The translations under genes and the position numbers were made by a program. Under the pieces are notes generated by a model. That model worked only from the letters and a program-made list of their open reading frames with translations, had not been told where the DNA came from and searched no databases. From assembly GCF_026262505.1 (NCBI RefSeq), contig NC_067208.1:7139962-7203961 (forward strand): a stretch of 64,000 bases of DNA. The letters are read 5' to 3'. This DNA is from Trichomonas vaginalis G3 (lineage: Eukaryota; Parabasalia; Trichomonadida; Trichomonadidae). Of this stretch, positions 29,259-37,462 are shown one piece after another (positions within the stretch are counted from its first letter, which is position 1; each line of letters begins with the position of its first letter).

Positions 29259-31418
29259 ATGTCGGACGTTCAAATCCCAGGTGTCGGTATTGATTTTGGA
29301 ACAACTAACTCTTGTGCATATTTTGTCTCACAGAATAGAGAAGAAACTACTCCAATTCCAATTAACGGCAAGAACTTTGCTCCAACAAATTTAACTTACG
29401 TCGAAGATGAAGAACAGCCCATTGCATGTGTCGATACAACAAGGCTTGTATATCCAGCAGGAAACTGCATCCATAACATTAAGCGTATTATTGGTAAAAA
29501 ATTAAATGATCCAGATATTCAGAAACACATCAATAAATGGGACTTCAAACTTGTCGAAGATAATAAAGGTATGGCTGCCTTTAAAGTCGTTAGCAAGAAC
29601 AAAGAAATTATTGTTACTCCAGAGCAAGCAGCAACATTAATCTTCAAGAAACTGTTAGTCAGCTTCCACAATACACAAATGGCAAATCAGAGAACAAACC
29701 AAATTGTTCTTACAATCCCTGTCGCATTCAATGTTGAACAATGCGAAAGAATCAAATTAGCTGCAAGAGCTGCCGGAATTGACATCATTGCTACAATTTA
29801 CGAACCTACAGCTGCTGCCATCTCATCAGGAATGATGGCTGCCACTGACAAGAAACTCATGATCTTCGATTTCGGTGGTGGCACATTGGATGTCACAATT
29901 ATGCAAGTCCAACGTGGCCAGAACGGATCATCCGTATTTACTACGATCGCAGAAACAGGAGATCCTGATCTCGGTGGCGAATTAATCGATGAAATTTTGA
30001 TGGATCACTTTGAAACCGTTCTCAGAGATTCTGGATTCTATATCAGAACAGGCCCAGAGAATCTGCGTCTGAAAAACCTCGCAAATCTTAAGCAAAATTG
30101 CCGAGATCTCAAAGAAACACTTTCCGCGGCTTCTGCTGTTGAATTCTTCTGGAATGGAATTACAATTGAACCAAGAAAGGCCAAACTGCGCAAGAACAGA
30201 TTCGAAACTATGCTTACTGACAACAAAATTATTGATCGAATCAAAGACACAGTCCAGAAATGTCTTACCAAGGCCAAATACACTGCAGACAAGATTGACA
30301 ATGTTATCTGTGTCGGTGGTTCATCAGCCATCCCAATTGTCAAAGAAACTCTCATTGAAATGTTCACAGAAAACAAAGTTCTTGTCAGTACACATCCAGA
30401 AGAAGCCATTGCAAAGGGCGCATCCATCTACGCTAAAGCAATCCTCAAAGGCGGTGTATCAGGTATTGATGAAGCAGGAGCAGGTACAAATTCTCATGTT
30501 CCAAGAGTTTCTGCTCCATCAGATGTTCCAGCAAGGCCTCCTCCTTCATATCCAGATCCAACAATTGCAGATGCACATGCTTATCCTGATCCAACAATGG
30601 CAGCTGCGACACCAAATAAGCCACCTCCTTCTCATCCGAAGCCACCGCAAGCATATGTTCCAACTCCTTCTCATCCGAAGCCACCGCAAGCATATGTTCC
30701 AACTCCTTCTCATCCGAAGCCACCGCAAGCAGATGTTCCAACTCCTTCTCATCCGAAGCCACCGCAAGCAGATGTTCCAACTCCTTCAATACAGATCACA
30801 ACGAAATCGTATTTGTCCTATTCACTCGGATATCTCGACGCCTACAATGATTTCGATGAAATCTTCGAGAACGGTGCAGAAATTCCTTCTCAGAGAACAA
30901 TCAACGTGTCCAGTGTTGATCCGAACCAGCCAAACATGATCACGAAGGTCTGCTACAGGAAGGATGACGAGGATGATTCAATCATCTTGTCTACTTACAC
31001 AGTGGATTACAAAGGAAATCGCGGTGATAAAGTTTCTGAAACTTGGTCAATTGATGCTGGTGGAAACTTGACAATTAAATCAGTTTTGTTTAAGTCAGGT
31101 GCATCTGTTTCAAACAAGGTAAGCATCTCCAACCTTTACTTCACAACAGATGAGATTAACCAGATGAGAAGAAACGCTGATGAATTCGAAAGCAGCTTGA
31201 ACATGGAAGAAAGAATTCAAGAGGTTGAGAAACAAATTGATGCTGAATTGTCAAGAGCAAGAAGATTGTTCAGATCTTCACCAAGAATGAGAGAGGTCAA
31301 GAGAAAATTGGATGAAATTGTTAACTGGGTTGACGAGGGAAGAGCTGGAAGAACTGAAAACGAATACAAGGAAAAGCTTCAGGCAATCAGAGGAATCATT
31401 GAAAATTATTCATCTTAA
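29259..31418 (+). CDS. Hsp70-family protein with proline-rich repeat between ATPase and C-terminal domains (719 aa)
   Basis: The start is set at MSDVQIPGVGIDFGTTNS, where Hsp70 homology begins; the upstream 69 in-frame codons are Phe/Lys-rich and look like leader. The ATPase domain shows phosphate 1 (IDFGTTNS, residues 11-18), EPTAAAIS (about 185), phosphate 2 (FDFGGGTLDVTI, about 205) and VGGSSAIPIV (about 350). Residues about 433-510 are Pro/Ala-rich and hold four 13-residue repeats (PTPSHPKPPQAYV). The C-terminal 205 residues have the length of a substrate domain with lid helices, but the usual linker and beta-sandwich signature are not obvious. It is probably a chaperone-like ATPase of unusual type, cytosolic, with no signal peptide and no EEVD end. 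Confidence 0.85.
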   Translation: MSDVQIPGVGIDFGTTNSCAYFVSQNREETTPIPINGKNFAPTNLTYVEDEEQPIACVDTTRLVYPAGNCIHNIKRIIGKKLNDPDIQKHINKWDFKLVEDNKGMAAFKVVSKNKEIIVTPEQAATLIFKKLLVSFHNTQMANQRTNQIVLTIPVAFNVEQCERIKLAARAAGIDIIATIYEPTAAAISSGMMAATDKKLMIFDFGGGTLDVTIMQVQRGQNGSSVFTTIAETGDPDLGGELIDEILMDHFETVLRDSGFYIRTGPENLRLKNLANLKQNCRDLKETLSAASAVEFFWNGITIEPRKAKLRKNRFETMLTDNKIIDRIKDTVQKCLTKAKYTADKIDNVICVGGSSAIPIVKETLIEMFTENKVLVSTHPEEAIAKGASIYAKAILKGGVSGIDEAGAGTNSHVPRVSAPSDVPARPPPSYPDPTIADAHAYPDPTMAAATPNKPPPSHPKPPQAYVPTPSHPKPPQAYVPTPSHPKPPQADVPTPSHPKPPQADVPTPSIQITTKSYLSYSLGYLDAYNDFDEIFENGAEIPSQRTINVSSVDPNQPNMITKVCYRKDDEDDSIILSTYTVDYKGNRGDKVSETWSIDAGGNLTIKSVLFKSGASVSNKVSISNLYFTTDEINQMRRNADEFESSLNMEERIQEVEKQIDAELSRARRLFRSSPRMREVKRKLDEIVNWVDEGRAGRTENEYKEKLQAIRGIIENYSS
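30621..30776 (+). repeat. 39-bp tandem repeat, four copies, inside the Hsp70-like gene
   Basis: The unit starts at 30621, 30660, 30699 and 30738, with a partial fifth at 30777. Each codes 13 residues (P-P/T-PSHPKPPQA-Y/D-V). Near-identity of the copies points to recent expansion or homogenisation. Confidence 0.9.
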
Positions 31419-31500
31419 AAAAAACATAATTTTTTTATTATTTATTACTAACAAAAAATTTTTTGGAAACTCTATTTTTAGTCTAATGTCTTTTATATAA

Positions 31501-31725
31501 GGAGTAATTTATGAATTCGATAAATCGCAAATAATCTTATTTGAATTCACTGATGGTGATGAATGGTTCAGGAAAAAGAATATGGATTTATATTGGGCGA
31601 AAATTGAATTTAAAGGTGCATTAACGCTCACATACCATCTTCTCAATTTTATGACACAAGAGACCCAAATTTATGATATTTTTGAAGTTAAATTAAATAT
31701 ATGGCTTGGCACTGTATGTGCATAA
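31501..31725 (+). pseudogene. Open stretch of 74 codons, possible gene fragment
   Basis: The frame starts right after a TAA and has no start codon near its front. It reads protein-like (FEFTDGDEWFRKKNMDLYWAKIEFKG) with balanced composition, but it has no recognised family. It may be a piece of a dead gene. The rest of 31419-31888 shows nothing. Confidence 0.25.
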
Positions 31726-31888
31726 AAATTTGTTCATTTTACTAGGAATTCTGTGTCGCATGATGAAGGATTGTCACAAAAACGAGAACTTAATGTGAAA
31801 AGGCGGAAAATTAAAAAAAATTGAGCATGTAAGATTTGATCAGATATGATCGGTTCCATTAGACAAATGAAAGTGATTGAAATATCGC

Positions 31889-32830
31889 TTAATGTCTACG
31901 TCTGAAGAATAATTGTATGCATCCATCAGTAGTTGATATATCTTTGGCCTTTTGTAATTTGATATCAGTTTCACAAATATATGAAGAAAAATATGATAAT
32001 TCATTTATTGAAAAGTTATCATAGATTTTTTCTGAATAAATTGAATTAGAAATCCCGGCAAAAGTCAATTTATCACAATAAGAATTCTTAAGTATTATCG
32101 AACCTTCATAAAGAAAAAATTCAGGATCTCCATTATTGCATAATATAGTACAGTTTTCGATAATAATTTTTGAATACATTGACTCGATTGTATGAAGTTT
32201 ATCTTTAGTCCATTGATTGTATAAAATATTACAAAAAGTTTGGTAAAAAGATAAAAATTCATATCTAATTATTGAATATTCAAATGTTGAGTTGAAAAAT
32301 GAAGAAAATGTTACATTCGGTTCCTTTGTGGGACCCATAAGTTTCATACATGAAGAGATACCTTTTTCAAAAAAACTTGCATTGATTGATTTAATTTCTA
32401 TATTTCCATATAAAAGATTGATAGTTCCCGCTGCTATATTGTTATTGAATTTATAAAATGAACTTTCATAAATATAATTTATACGAATTGATTGATAGGA
32501 TAATTCTGCATATGTACAATAATTTTGATTTCCAGATGACTTGTAGTTGCATGTTCTATATTGTACAAATGAATTATTATCACCAGAAAAATAAATCGAA
32601 TATTTACTACAGTTATTAAAAGAGCAATATGAACTAAGAAACTTGCTGTTTGGTGTATTGAGTTTTATTGCCCTTGAAATTGAGAAAAAAATACAATTAT
32701 GTATAAAGAATTCATTTTGAGTTTTGTTCACCCGAACGTTTCTTCCAGTGAGATATTGCGTTTGTGGATTAACTTTGTAAAATTCTAATCAAATACTTTC
32801 TGGTGGGGAATCATTGTGATGATGGATCAT
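31889..32830 (-). pseudogene. Beta-helix repeat gene, distant copy C, one in-frame TGA
   Basis: From ATG 32828-32830 the frame runs to LFFRRRH with one TGA at 32789-32791, in the stretch that copies A and B read as VWKLFY/VWELFY; the TGA falls on the Trp. The rest is open (about 300 codons) with the same elements as copies A and B: NEFFIHNCIFFSIS, SYCSFNNCSKYSIYF, QYRTCNYKS, IIENCTILCNNGD. Identity to A and B is clearly lower than between A and B. It was probably a secreted or surface parallel beta-helix protein; no signal peptide is visible in any copy. Confidence 0.6.
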
Positions 32831-33273
32831 GACACAAATCTATAAATGTGATATAAAAATTAATTGATGAAAATCACAATTGAATTGTGTAAAAAATCTC
32901 CTATGAATATTTATTTGGAATAAAATGGAATATAAAAACGGAATCTCTACATGTAATTTTGGATATTTTGATTTTGGAAAATTGAAGTCGTAACATTTGG
33001 TAATATGATTTGTGATAGAATCTATCGTTCTTGTTTTTTTCAATAAATCATTTGAGAGATTTGTGAAAATTATATGTGATATATTGTGTTCTTCTCAAAC
33101 TTTTATATGTCTTTTATGAAAAATTCATATGGATGACGATAAATTTATTTGAATCAACAAAATTATGTTTGATACATGAATTGGTGAGAAACGGAATAAA
33201 ACCAAAATGCTTCTTAGCAAAATCTAAATATTGTAATGAATAGGATAGAGGTTTTGGATTTTTATCCTAACAA
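32831..33273. other. Intergenic, nothing recognised
   Basis: AT-rich spacer between copy C and the snoRNA host locus. Confidence 0.4.
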
Positions 33274-33298
33274 ACGGTTTTAGGCCACGAAAAACCGT
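33274..33298. repeat. Hairpin upstream of the snoRNA host locus
   Basis: ACGGTTTT and AAAACCGT form a perfect 8-bp stem around a 9-base loop, ending 10 bases before the Inr at 33306-33312. It may be a protein-binding site in the promoter. Confidence 0.45.
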
Positions 33299-33305
33299 TG
33301 GCTCG

Positions 33306-33312
33306 TCATTTT
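33306..33312 (+). promoter_or_regulatory. Initiator (Inr) of the snoRNA host transcript
   Basis: TCATTTT fits TCA-Y-W-W and puts the transcription start at A 33308, 29 bases before the 5' splice site. Confidence 0.45.
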
Positions 33313-33336
33313 TCTTTTCGAAGAGAGAGAGGAGTA

Positions 33337-33466
33337 GTATGTATTTAGAGTGTTTTGGTCTTAGCTGTGACGATATTAAATGCACCACCTAGCTGATTTA
33401 CAGATGATTGCATTTATCTGAGCGCTAAGATCAAAAATATAAATTTAAAATAAAACTAACACACAG
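33337..33466 (+). other. Spliceosomal intron with exact trichomonad signals (130 nt)
   Basis: It starts with GTATGT (33337-33342) and ends with ACTAACACACAG (33455-33466), the fused branch-point/3' splice motif known from Trichomonas introns. The length of 130 bases is within the known range. It is the only such pair I found in the window. Confidence 0.8.
33355..33434 (+). ncRNA. Box C/D snoRNA, intron-encoded; predicted 18S rRNA 2'-O-methylation guide
   Basis: A terminal stem GGTCTTAGC (33357-33365) pairs with GCTAAGATC (33424-33432), nine pairs with one G-U, extended by two T-A pairs. Box C is GTGACGA (33367-33373, one change from RTGATGA), box D is CTGA (33418-33421); inside are D' CTGA (33393-33396) and a degenerate C' ATGATTG (33404-33410). 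The ten bases 33380-33389, just before D', are complementary to GGUGGUGCAU, a universally conserved stretch of 18S rRNA. The D+5 rule points to the second G of that stretch, at or next to the site that yeast snR40 and human SNORD32 modify (from memory). The spacer before box D is only about 8 bases and pairs with 33377-33384, so only the D' guide seems useful. Confidence 0.8.
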
Positions 33467-34069
33467 TATTATAAACTTTAAACTTCAATCAAATTACTTT
33501 CAGAAATTTGATCAGTTTTAGGTCAGTTTAAAATAATTGTCAGCAATTATTTTTGAACAACACTTATTCATTAATAAAACTTCAATTATAAACTTAAACC
33601 ATGAATTTTTCTCATTTTTAGTACGATATCCAATTTGATAAAATAGAATGTGTCTATTTAAAATGAAAAAATGATTTAATATAGCTGAATAAGAGGTTAA
33701 TATAATAACTGTTATTCCTTATGTATGTGCACTCATACATGTTTATACATTTGCCCTAAAAAGAAATTTAGTAGGTTTTGAAGCTATCATTAAACATCTA
33801 TAAGAAAAATGTATCTGATACGTCAATGCTTTTATTAATGTTTAAAAGTTTCTGAACTTATGAATGTGAGAAGTATTAAAATAAGTTAAAATGAATTATT
33901 AAGTCAGTGAAATTATTAAAATCCATGATGAGTATCACCCGAATCAATATCACGGTATATCCTGTAAATGGGTCGTTTAATATCGGCTCATTATCATTTT
34001 AAACACTAAAAAAAAGAAGGAAGAATTCTCCTCGCAAATTGTCTTGTCACGTTTTTGATCTAGATTTAT
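33467..34069. other. Downstream exon and intergenic region
   Basis: No coding frame. The first part belongs to the snoRNA host transcript; its 3' end cannot be placed. Confidence 0.4.
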
Positions 34070-34999
34070 ATGATTCAAGGAGGAAGATCTTCTTCACGAA
34101 GTAAAGTGCCGACAACTAGCAAAGAATCGGAAATTAGTATGAGTCAGCATGAGTTCCTTAAAACAGAATCAAAAGAAGCAATTTCAAAATTTTTAACAGA
34201 GAATATTATCGAAATTAGTGTAATTGATGATTTAATTAGCGAAGGTTCATACAGTACTGCAATAACGTGTATAGCTTCATTACTTGAAAAACAAAAAATT
34301 CAAAAATCAAAATCGATTAATCTCTTAAATGGAATTACAAAAGCCTTAAACAAAGAAAAACGATTAAATGAAATGCAAAATTATGATTATAGAGGACAAA
34401 TGGCAACAATATCTTCATTATTACTTCTAAGTGGCACAAAGGATTCCACTATTGCTGCTATTTCTCTTCAGAAAGGTATTGAAGACACAACTGCTGTAGC
34501 TGCAGCTCTTTTAAACTTTATTACACTAGAAAAATCAGAATTCGAGCTTAAACACAAATTTCAGACCAATGCAGGTTCCCTAAAGGTAGATGGCATTAAA
34601 GAAGCTCTTAGTGCAGCTGTTTTGCTTAAATCTATCTTCCAATCTACAAATGGTCGAGTATTCATCAGATATCCTATTTCAAAGGATGTTTTTACAGACG
34701 AAGATGCTACGAAGCTTGTTGATACCCTAAAGATTATGATTGCTTTGCAATCAGTTGAAAATAAGAATGAACATCTTTCTGTTGAAGAATCCATCCTCCT
34801 TATTAATAAAGGATATGGCGATAAGGCTAGTAGCTTCTTTGAAGCCCTTGGTAAAGAGAAAAAGATAGAAATTGCGAAATTAATTGTTGATGGAATAGAA
34901 GACCAACAAAGCAGGAAGTTATTTGCAAAATGCTTCCAAGCAGGATATAATAGTGTTGGCGGAAGAACTCCTATCTGGCTTTCCAATATGGCAAAATAA
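34070..34999 (+). CDS. Unrecognised helical protein (309 aa)
   Basis: A Ser/Arg-rich start (MIQGGRSSSRSKVPTTSKES) is followed by an all-helical protein with repeated Ala/Leu-rich segments (TISSLLLLSGTKDSTIAAISL, TTAVAAALLNFITLEKSE, EALSAAVLLKSIFQS), as in helical-repeat adaptors. There is no membrane span and no catalytic motif. A second in-frame ATG at 34139 (MSQHEFLK) is a possible start. No good Inr is seen. The function is unknown. Confidence 0.65.
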   Translation: MIQGGRSSSRSKVPTTSKESEISMSQHEFLKTESKEAISKFLTENIIEISVIDDLISEGSYSTAITCIASLLEKQKIQKSKSINLLNGITKALNKEKRLNEMQNYDYRGQMATISSLLLLSGTKDSTIAAISLQKGIEDTTAVAAALLNFITLEKSEFELKHKFQTNAGSLKVDGIKEALSAAVLLKSIFQSTNGRVFIRYPISKDVFTDEDATKLVDTLKIMIALQSVENKNEHLSVEESILLINKGYGDKASSFFEALGKEKKIEIAKLIVDGIEDQQSRKLFAKCFQAGYNSVGGRTPIWLSNMAK

Positions 35000-35194
35000 A
35001 AAAAATATATTTATAGATTCTTTTTATATATAAAATGACATTGTTTTTTATATTAAGTTTTAAAGAGTTACAAAAAGACACAATTTGGTCATAAAGATAA
35101 TTTTATTTATAAGAAAAGGTAAGAACTCCTTTTTTGTTTTCGTAGTCGATAAGTTAAATTGAAATTTTATAGACTTAACATTTAATTGTTTTGT

Positions 35195-36331
35195 TTATTT
35201 GAACTCGAATTTCATTCTCTTGATTTCATCAACGATTGAGAATGCGATGAAGACGAAGTGGAACTCTGGATCGTATCTTCTAGCATCCATGAAACGTAAA
35301 AGCTCCATTGTGTATGCTTCAAGAGCCTTCTTCAAAGTCTTGAAACTGTCATCGGTGACGATCTTGTTGTGGCATGCCATTGCGAAGTCTATAGCAGCAA
35401 CTGTGAGGCGTTCAATATCAACGTTGAAGGTATTGACCTGGACACCACAGAATAAGACAAGAGCGACTTTGATCATCAAATCGCAGAGGTTCTGGTTTGG
35501 TGGAGGAATTTCCTTGTAATCCTGTTCGGATTTCATGGCAACCTTGGCACGAAGAACTTCTGCTGATTGAATAATTGATTCGGCTCTGCCATTTTCTGAC
35601 ATTTCTGTGATTGCGTTGAGCAATTCTGTGCACTGGATGGAAAGTGTTTCTGAAACAGTGGCAATATCAGCAGATGTGTTGATGATGATTCTGACAAAAT
35701 ATTCGAACGCGTTTGGTTCGACTTTGAACCTGCAAGCACGTGCGAGAGCAACATACCAGTTGAAGAGGAGCTCGCGGCGGAGTGTTGCAACAAGCAATGG
35801 GAAGTTCTTGTCATAGGCACCTGCCTTTTCGTTAGAGAAACGTAATCTATAGAGGCAAATGATCATGTCATAGAATGATTGAATGTTGTTCTTGTTGGAG
35901 AAGGTAGAGAAAAAGAGTTGAGCGAGCTTTTGTGAATTATCGAGCAAAATTGAAGAAGGAATCGATTCCATGAAAGTAGGAAGAATGACTGATTCAGATT
36001 TGAAAACTATTGGCTTGGAAGTCTTTTCGAATTCTGGCTTGAGTGCAGCTGTAAGCTTGTCCTTCTTTGATGTTTCAAATAAGTAAAAGATTGGCTTTGG
36101 ATCGCCTCTTGCTCTGAGGAGGACTTCAAGATCTCCCTTTGCTTCAACATTTTCGACGTTTAAAGTTGGAACTGTAGCGATATTTGTTTTCCAATCATTT
36201 GACATGATGGTAATACTATCTTTTGAAGTGTAAACATGTGCCCTCTGGACATCCTTTGTCTTGTTTTCACCCTTGTATAAGTTAACATGGAAGATAATTC
36301 CATAGTATTCAGGTGGAAAAACCTTTGTCAT
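35195..36331 (-). CDS. Unrecognised 378-aa protein
   Basis: Residues 1-110 are beta-rich (YYGIIFHVNLYKGENKTKDVQRAHVYTSKDSITIMSNDW, then LEVLLRARGDPKPIFYLFE) and could be a PH-like or similar domain. Residues 130-378 are helical (AQLFFSTFSNKNNIQSFYDMIICLYRLRF, LVATLRRELLFNWYVALARACRF). The codon use is like that of well-expressed genes here. An Inr (TCATTTC) lies 2-8 bases before the ATG, so the 5' leader would be very short. It may be a signalling or cytoskeletal adaptor; there is no firm evidence. Confidence 0.65.
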   Translation of the reverse strand: MTKVFPPEYYGIIFHVNLYKGENKTKDVQRAHVYTSKDSITIMSNDWKTNIATVPTLNVENVEAKGDLEVLLRARGDPKPIFYLFETSKKDKLTAALKPEFEKTSKPIVFKSESVILPTFMESIPSSILLDNSQKLAQLFFSTFSNKNNIQSFYDMIICLYRLRFSNEKAGAYDKNFPLLVATLRRELLFNWYVALARACRFKVEPNAFEYFVRIIINTSADIATVSETLSIQCTELLNAITEMSENGRAESIIQSAEVLRAKVAMKSEQDYKEIPPPNQNLCDLMIKVALVLFCGVQVNTFNVDIERLTVAAIDFAMACHNKIVTDDSFKTLKKALEAYTMELLRFMDARRYDPEFHFVFIAFSIVDEIKRMKFEFK

Positions 36332-36332
36332 C

Positions 36333-36339
36333 GAAATGA
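36333..36339 (-). promoter_or_regulatory. Initiator (Inr) of the 378-aa gene
   Basis: TCATTTC on the minus strand, directly before the ATG at 36331; it implies a leader of about 6 bases. Confidence 0.5.
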
Positions 36340-37462
36340 ATTTTTTTTATGAATATAAAAATGATCAAAATGAACAATGCTTATATGGAATACATTAATG
36401 TATCTGGGGAGTAAAGCCTATATCTGCAAAGAAAGATAAGTATGCCAGATATATTTTACGGTTTAATTTGTGTTCCGCATCCTTTCAAAATTTGATAAGA
36501 ATAAATTTCAAATACGGAAAAAAAATAAAAATTGGTCATGCATTCGAAATTTCTTGCCAGAGTTATTTTGGATTTGTGGGATGATATTCCTGTGTACCAC
36601 AAGCATTGTGGCTTACTCTATGAATTAGAATTTCTTGTTGGTAATTAAATGACAGATGTGAAAATCGACACCATGTAGTAAAAAAGTTACCAAAGAATAG
36701 TATATACAAAAAGAAGCCATTTCTACGATTTAAATATTTCGAAAAATCCAAAATTTTCTTGAAATTCTAAAAATCAATATAAATAATGTCGTTTTTCTGA
36801 TTAAATTTAACTCTTTGAGTTTTTAAAGGTTATTGTATTCGTGTAAATATAATAGGAATCTTATGTCAAGACGATATTACAGCGAATAGGATCGAAATAT
36901 CAAAAACCAAACAATTACATAGAGTTCGTTTATTCAAAATTATACTCATCGATCAAAAATCCAGTGATACATCACACATAGAACTCATTATTCAAGCAAA
37001 TATTCGAATTCATCTACTTTTCAAGAATCTCTCATTCAAAATGGGCAGATTTGTTTAAATCAAAAAACAGTTTAGAATTGGAATTCAGGAATGTTCATAT
37101 ATTATCACTATTGCAGCGTTAAATTTTGGTGAAATTTTATGAGTGGGCGAATTTGAGTGGTTTCTAAATGTTGTTTCAATATAATCCTTCTAAAAACCAT
37201 CCATTCAGCACATAGTTTTATACACTCAAATTCCGAAATCACATCGTATTTCACAAAAAATAAAATTGTCTTGCGTAACATATTAAAAATTTCAATAGAA
37301 ATTTGAAAACAGTTTTGTGACCGCGTTTATTAATTATTATTTCTGATCTTCAAAATAGTAATAATCATAAACCTATAAATGTATCTATTCAAAACGTGAC
37401 AATTTTGAAAGGTGTAAACAAAAATTGATAGATTGAGTGGCCACATTTTTTATTTCCTATAA
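36340..37462. other. Divergent intergenic region, 1.1 kb
   Basis: AT-rich. A small palindrome CCACAAGCATTGTGG lies near 36598. Nothing else is supported. Confidence 0.45.

Larger units (their letters stand above)
33308..33700 (+). ncRNA. Probable non-coding snoRNA host gene (one intron)
   Basis: A first exon of about 29 bases (33308-33336) is followed by an intron (33337-33466) and an exon starting at 33467 whose end is unknown; 33700 is arbitrary. Neither exon, alone or joined, shows an ATG-started frame of any length, so the spliced RNA is probably non-coding and serves to carry the intronic snoRNA. A coding second exon further downstream is not excluded, but nothing up to 34069 looks coding. 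Confidence 0.4.

Noticed and set aside
30139-30939. Long overlapping frames on both strands in the Hsp70-like gene
   Set aside because: Shadows created by the 39-bp repeat and the codon bias of the real gene.
18880-32830. Reassignment of TGA to tryptophan
   Set aside because: The ankyrin gene (9721) and the transposase (49541) end in TGA, and Trp is coded by TGG throughout intact genes.
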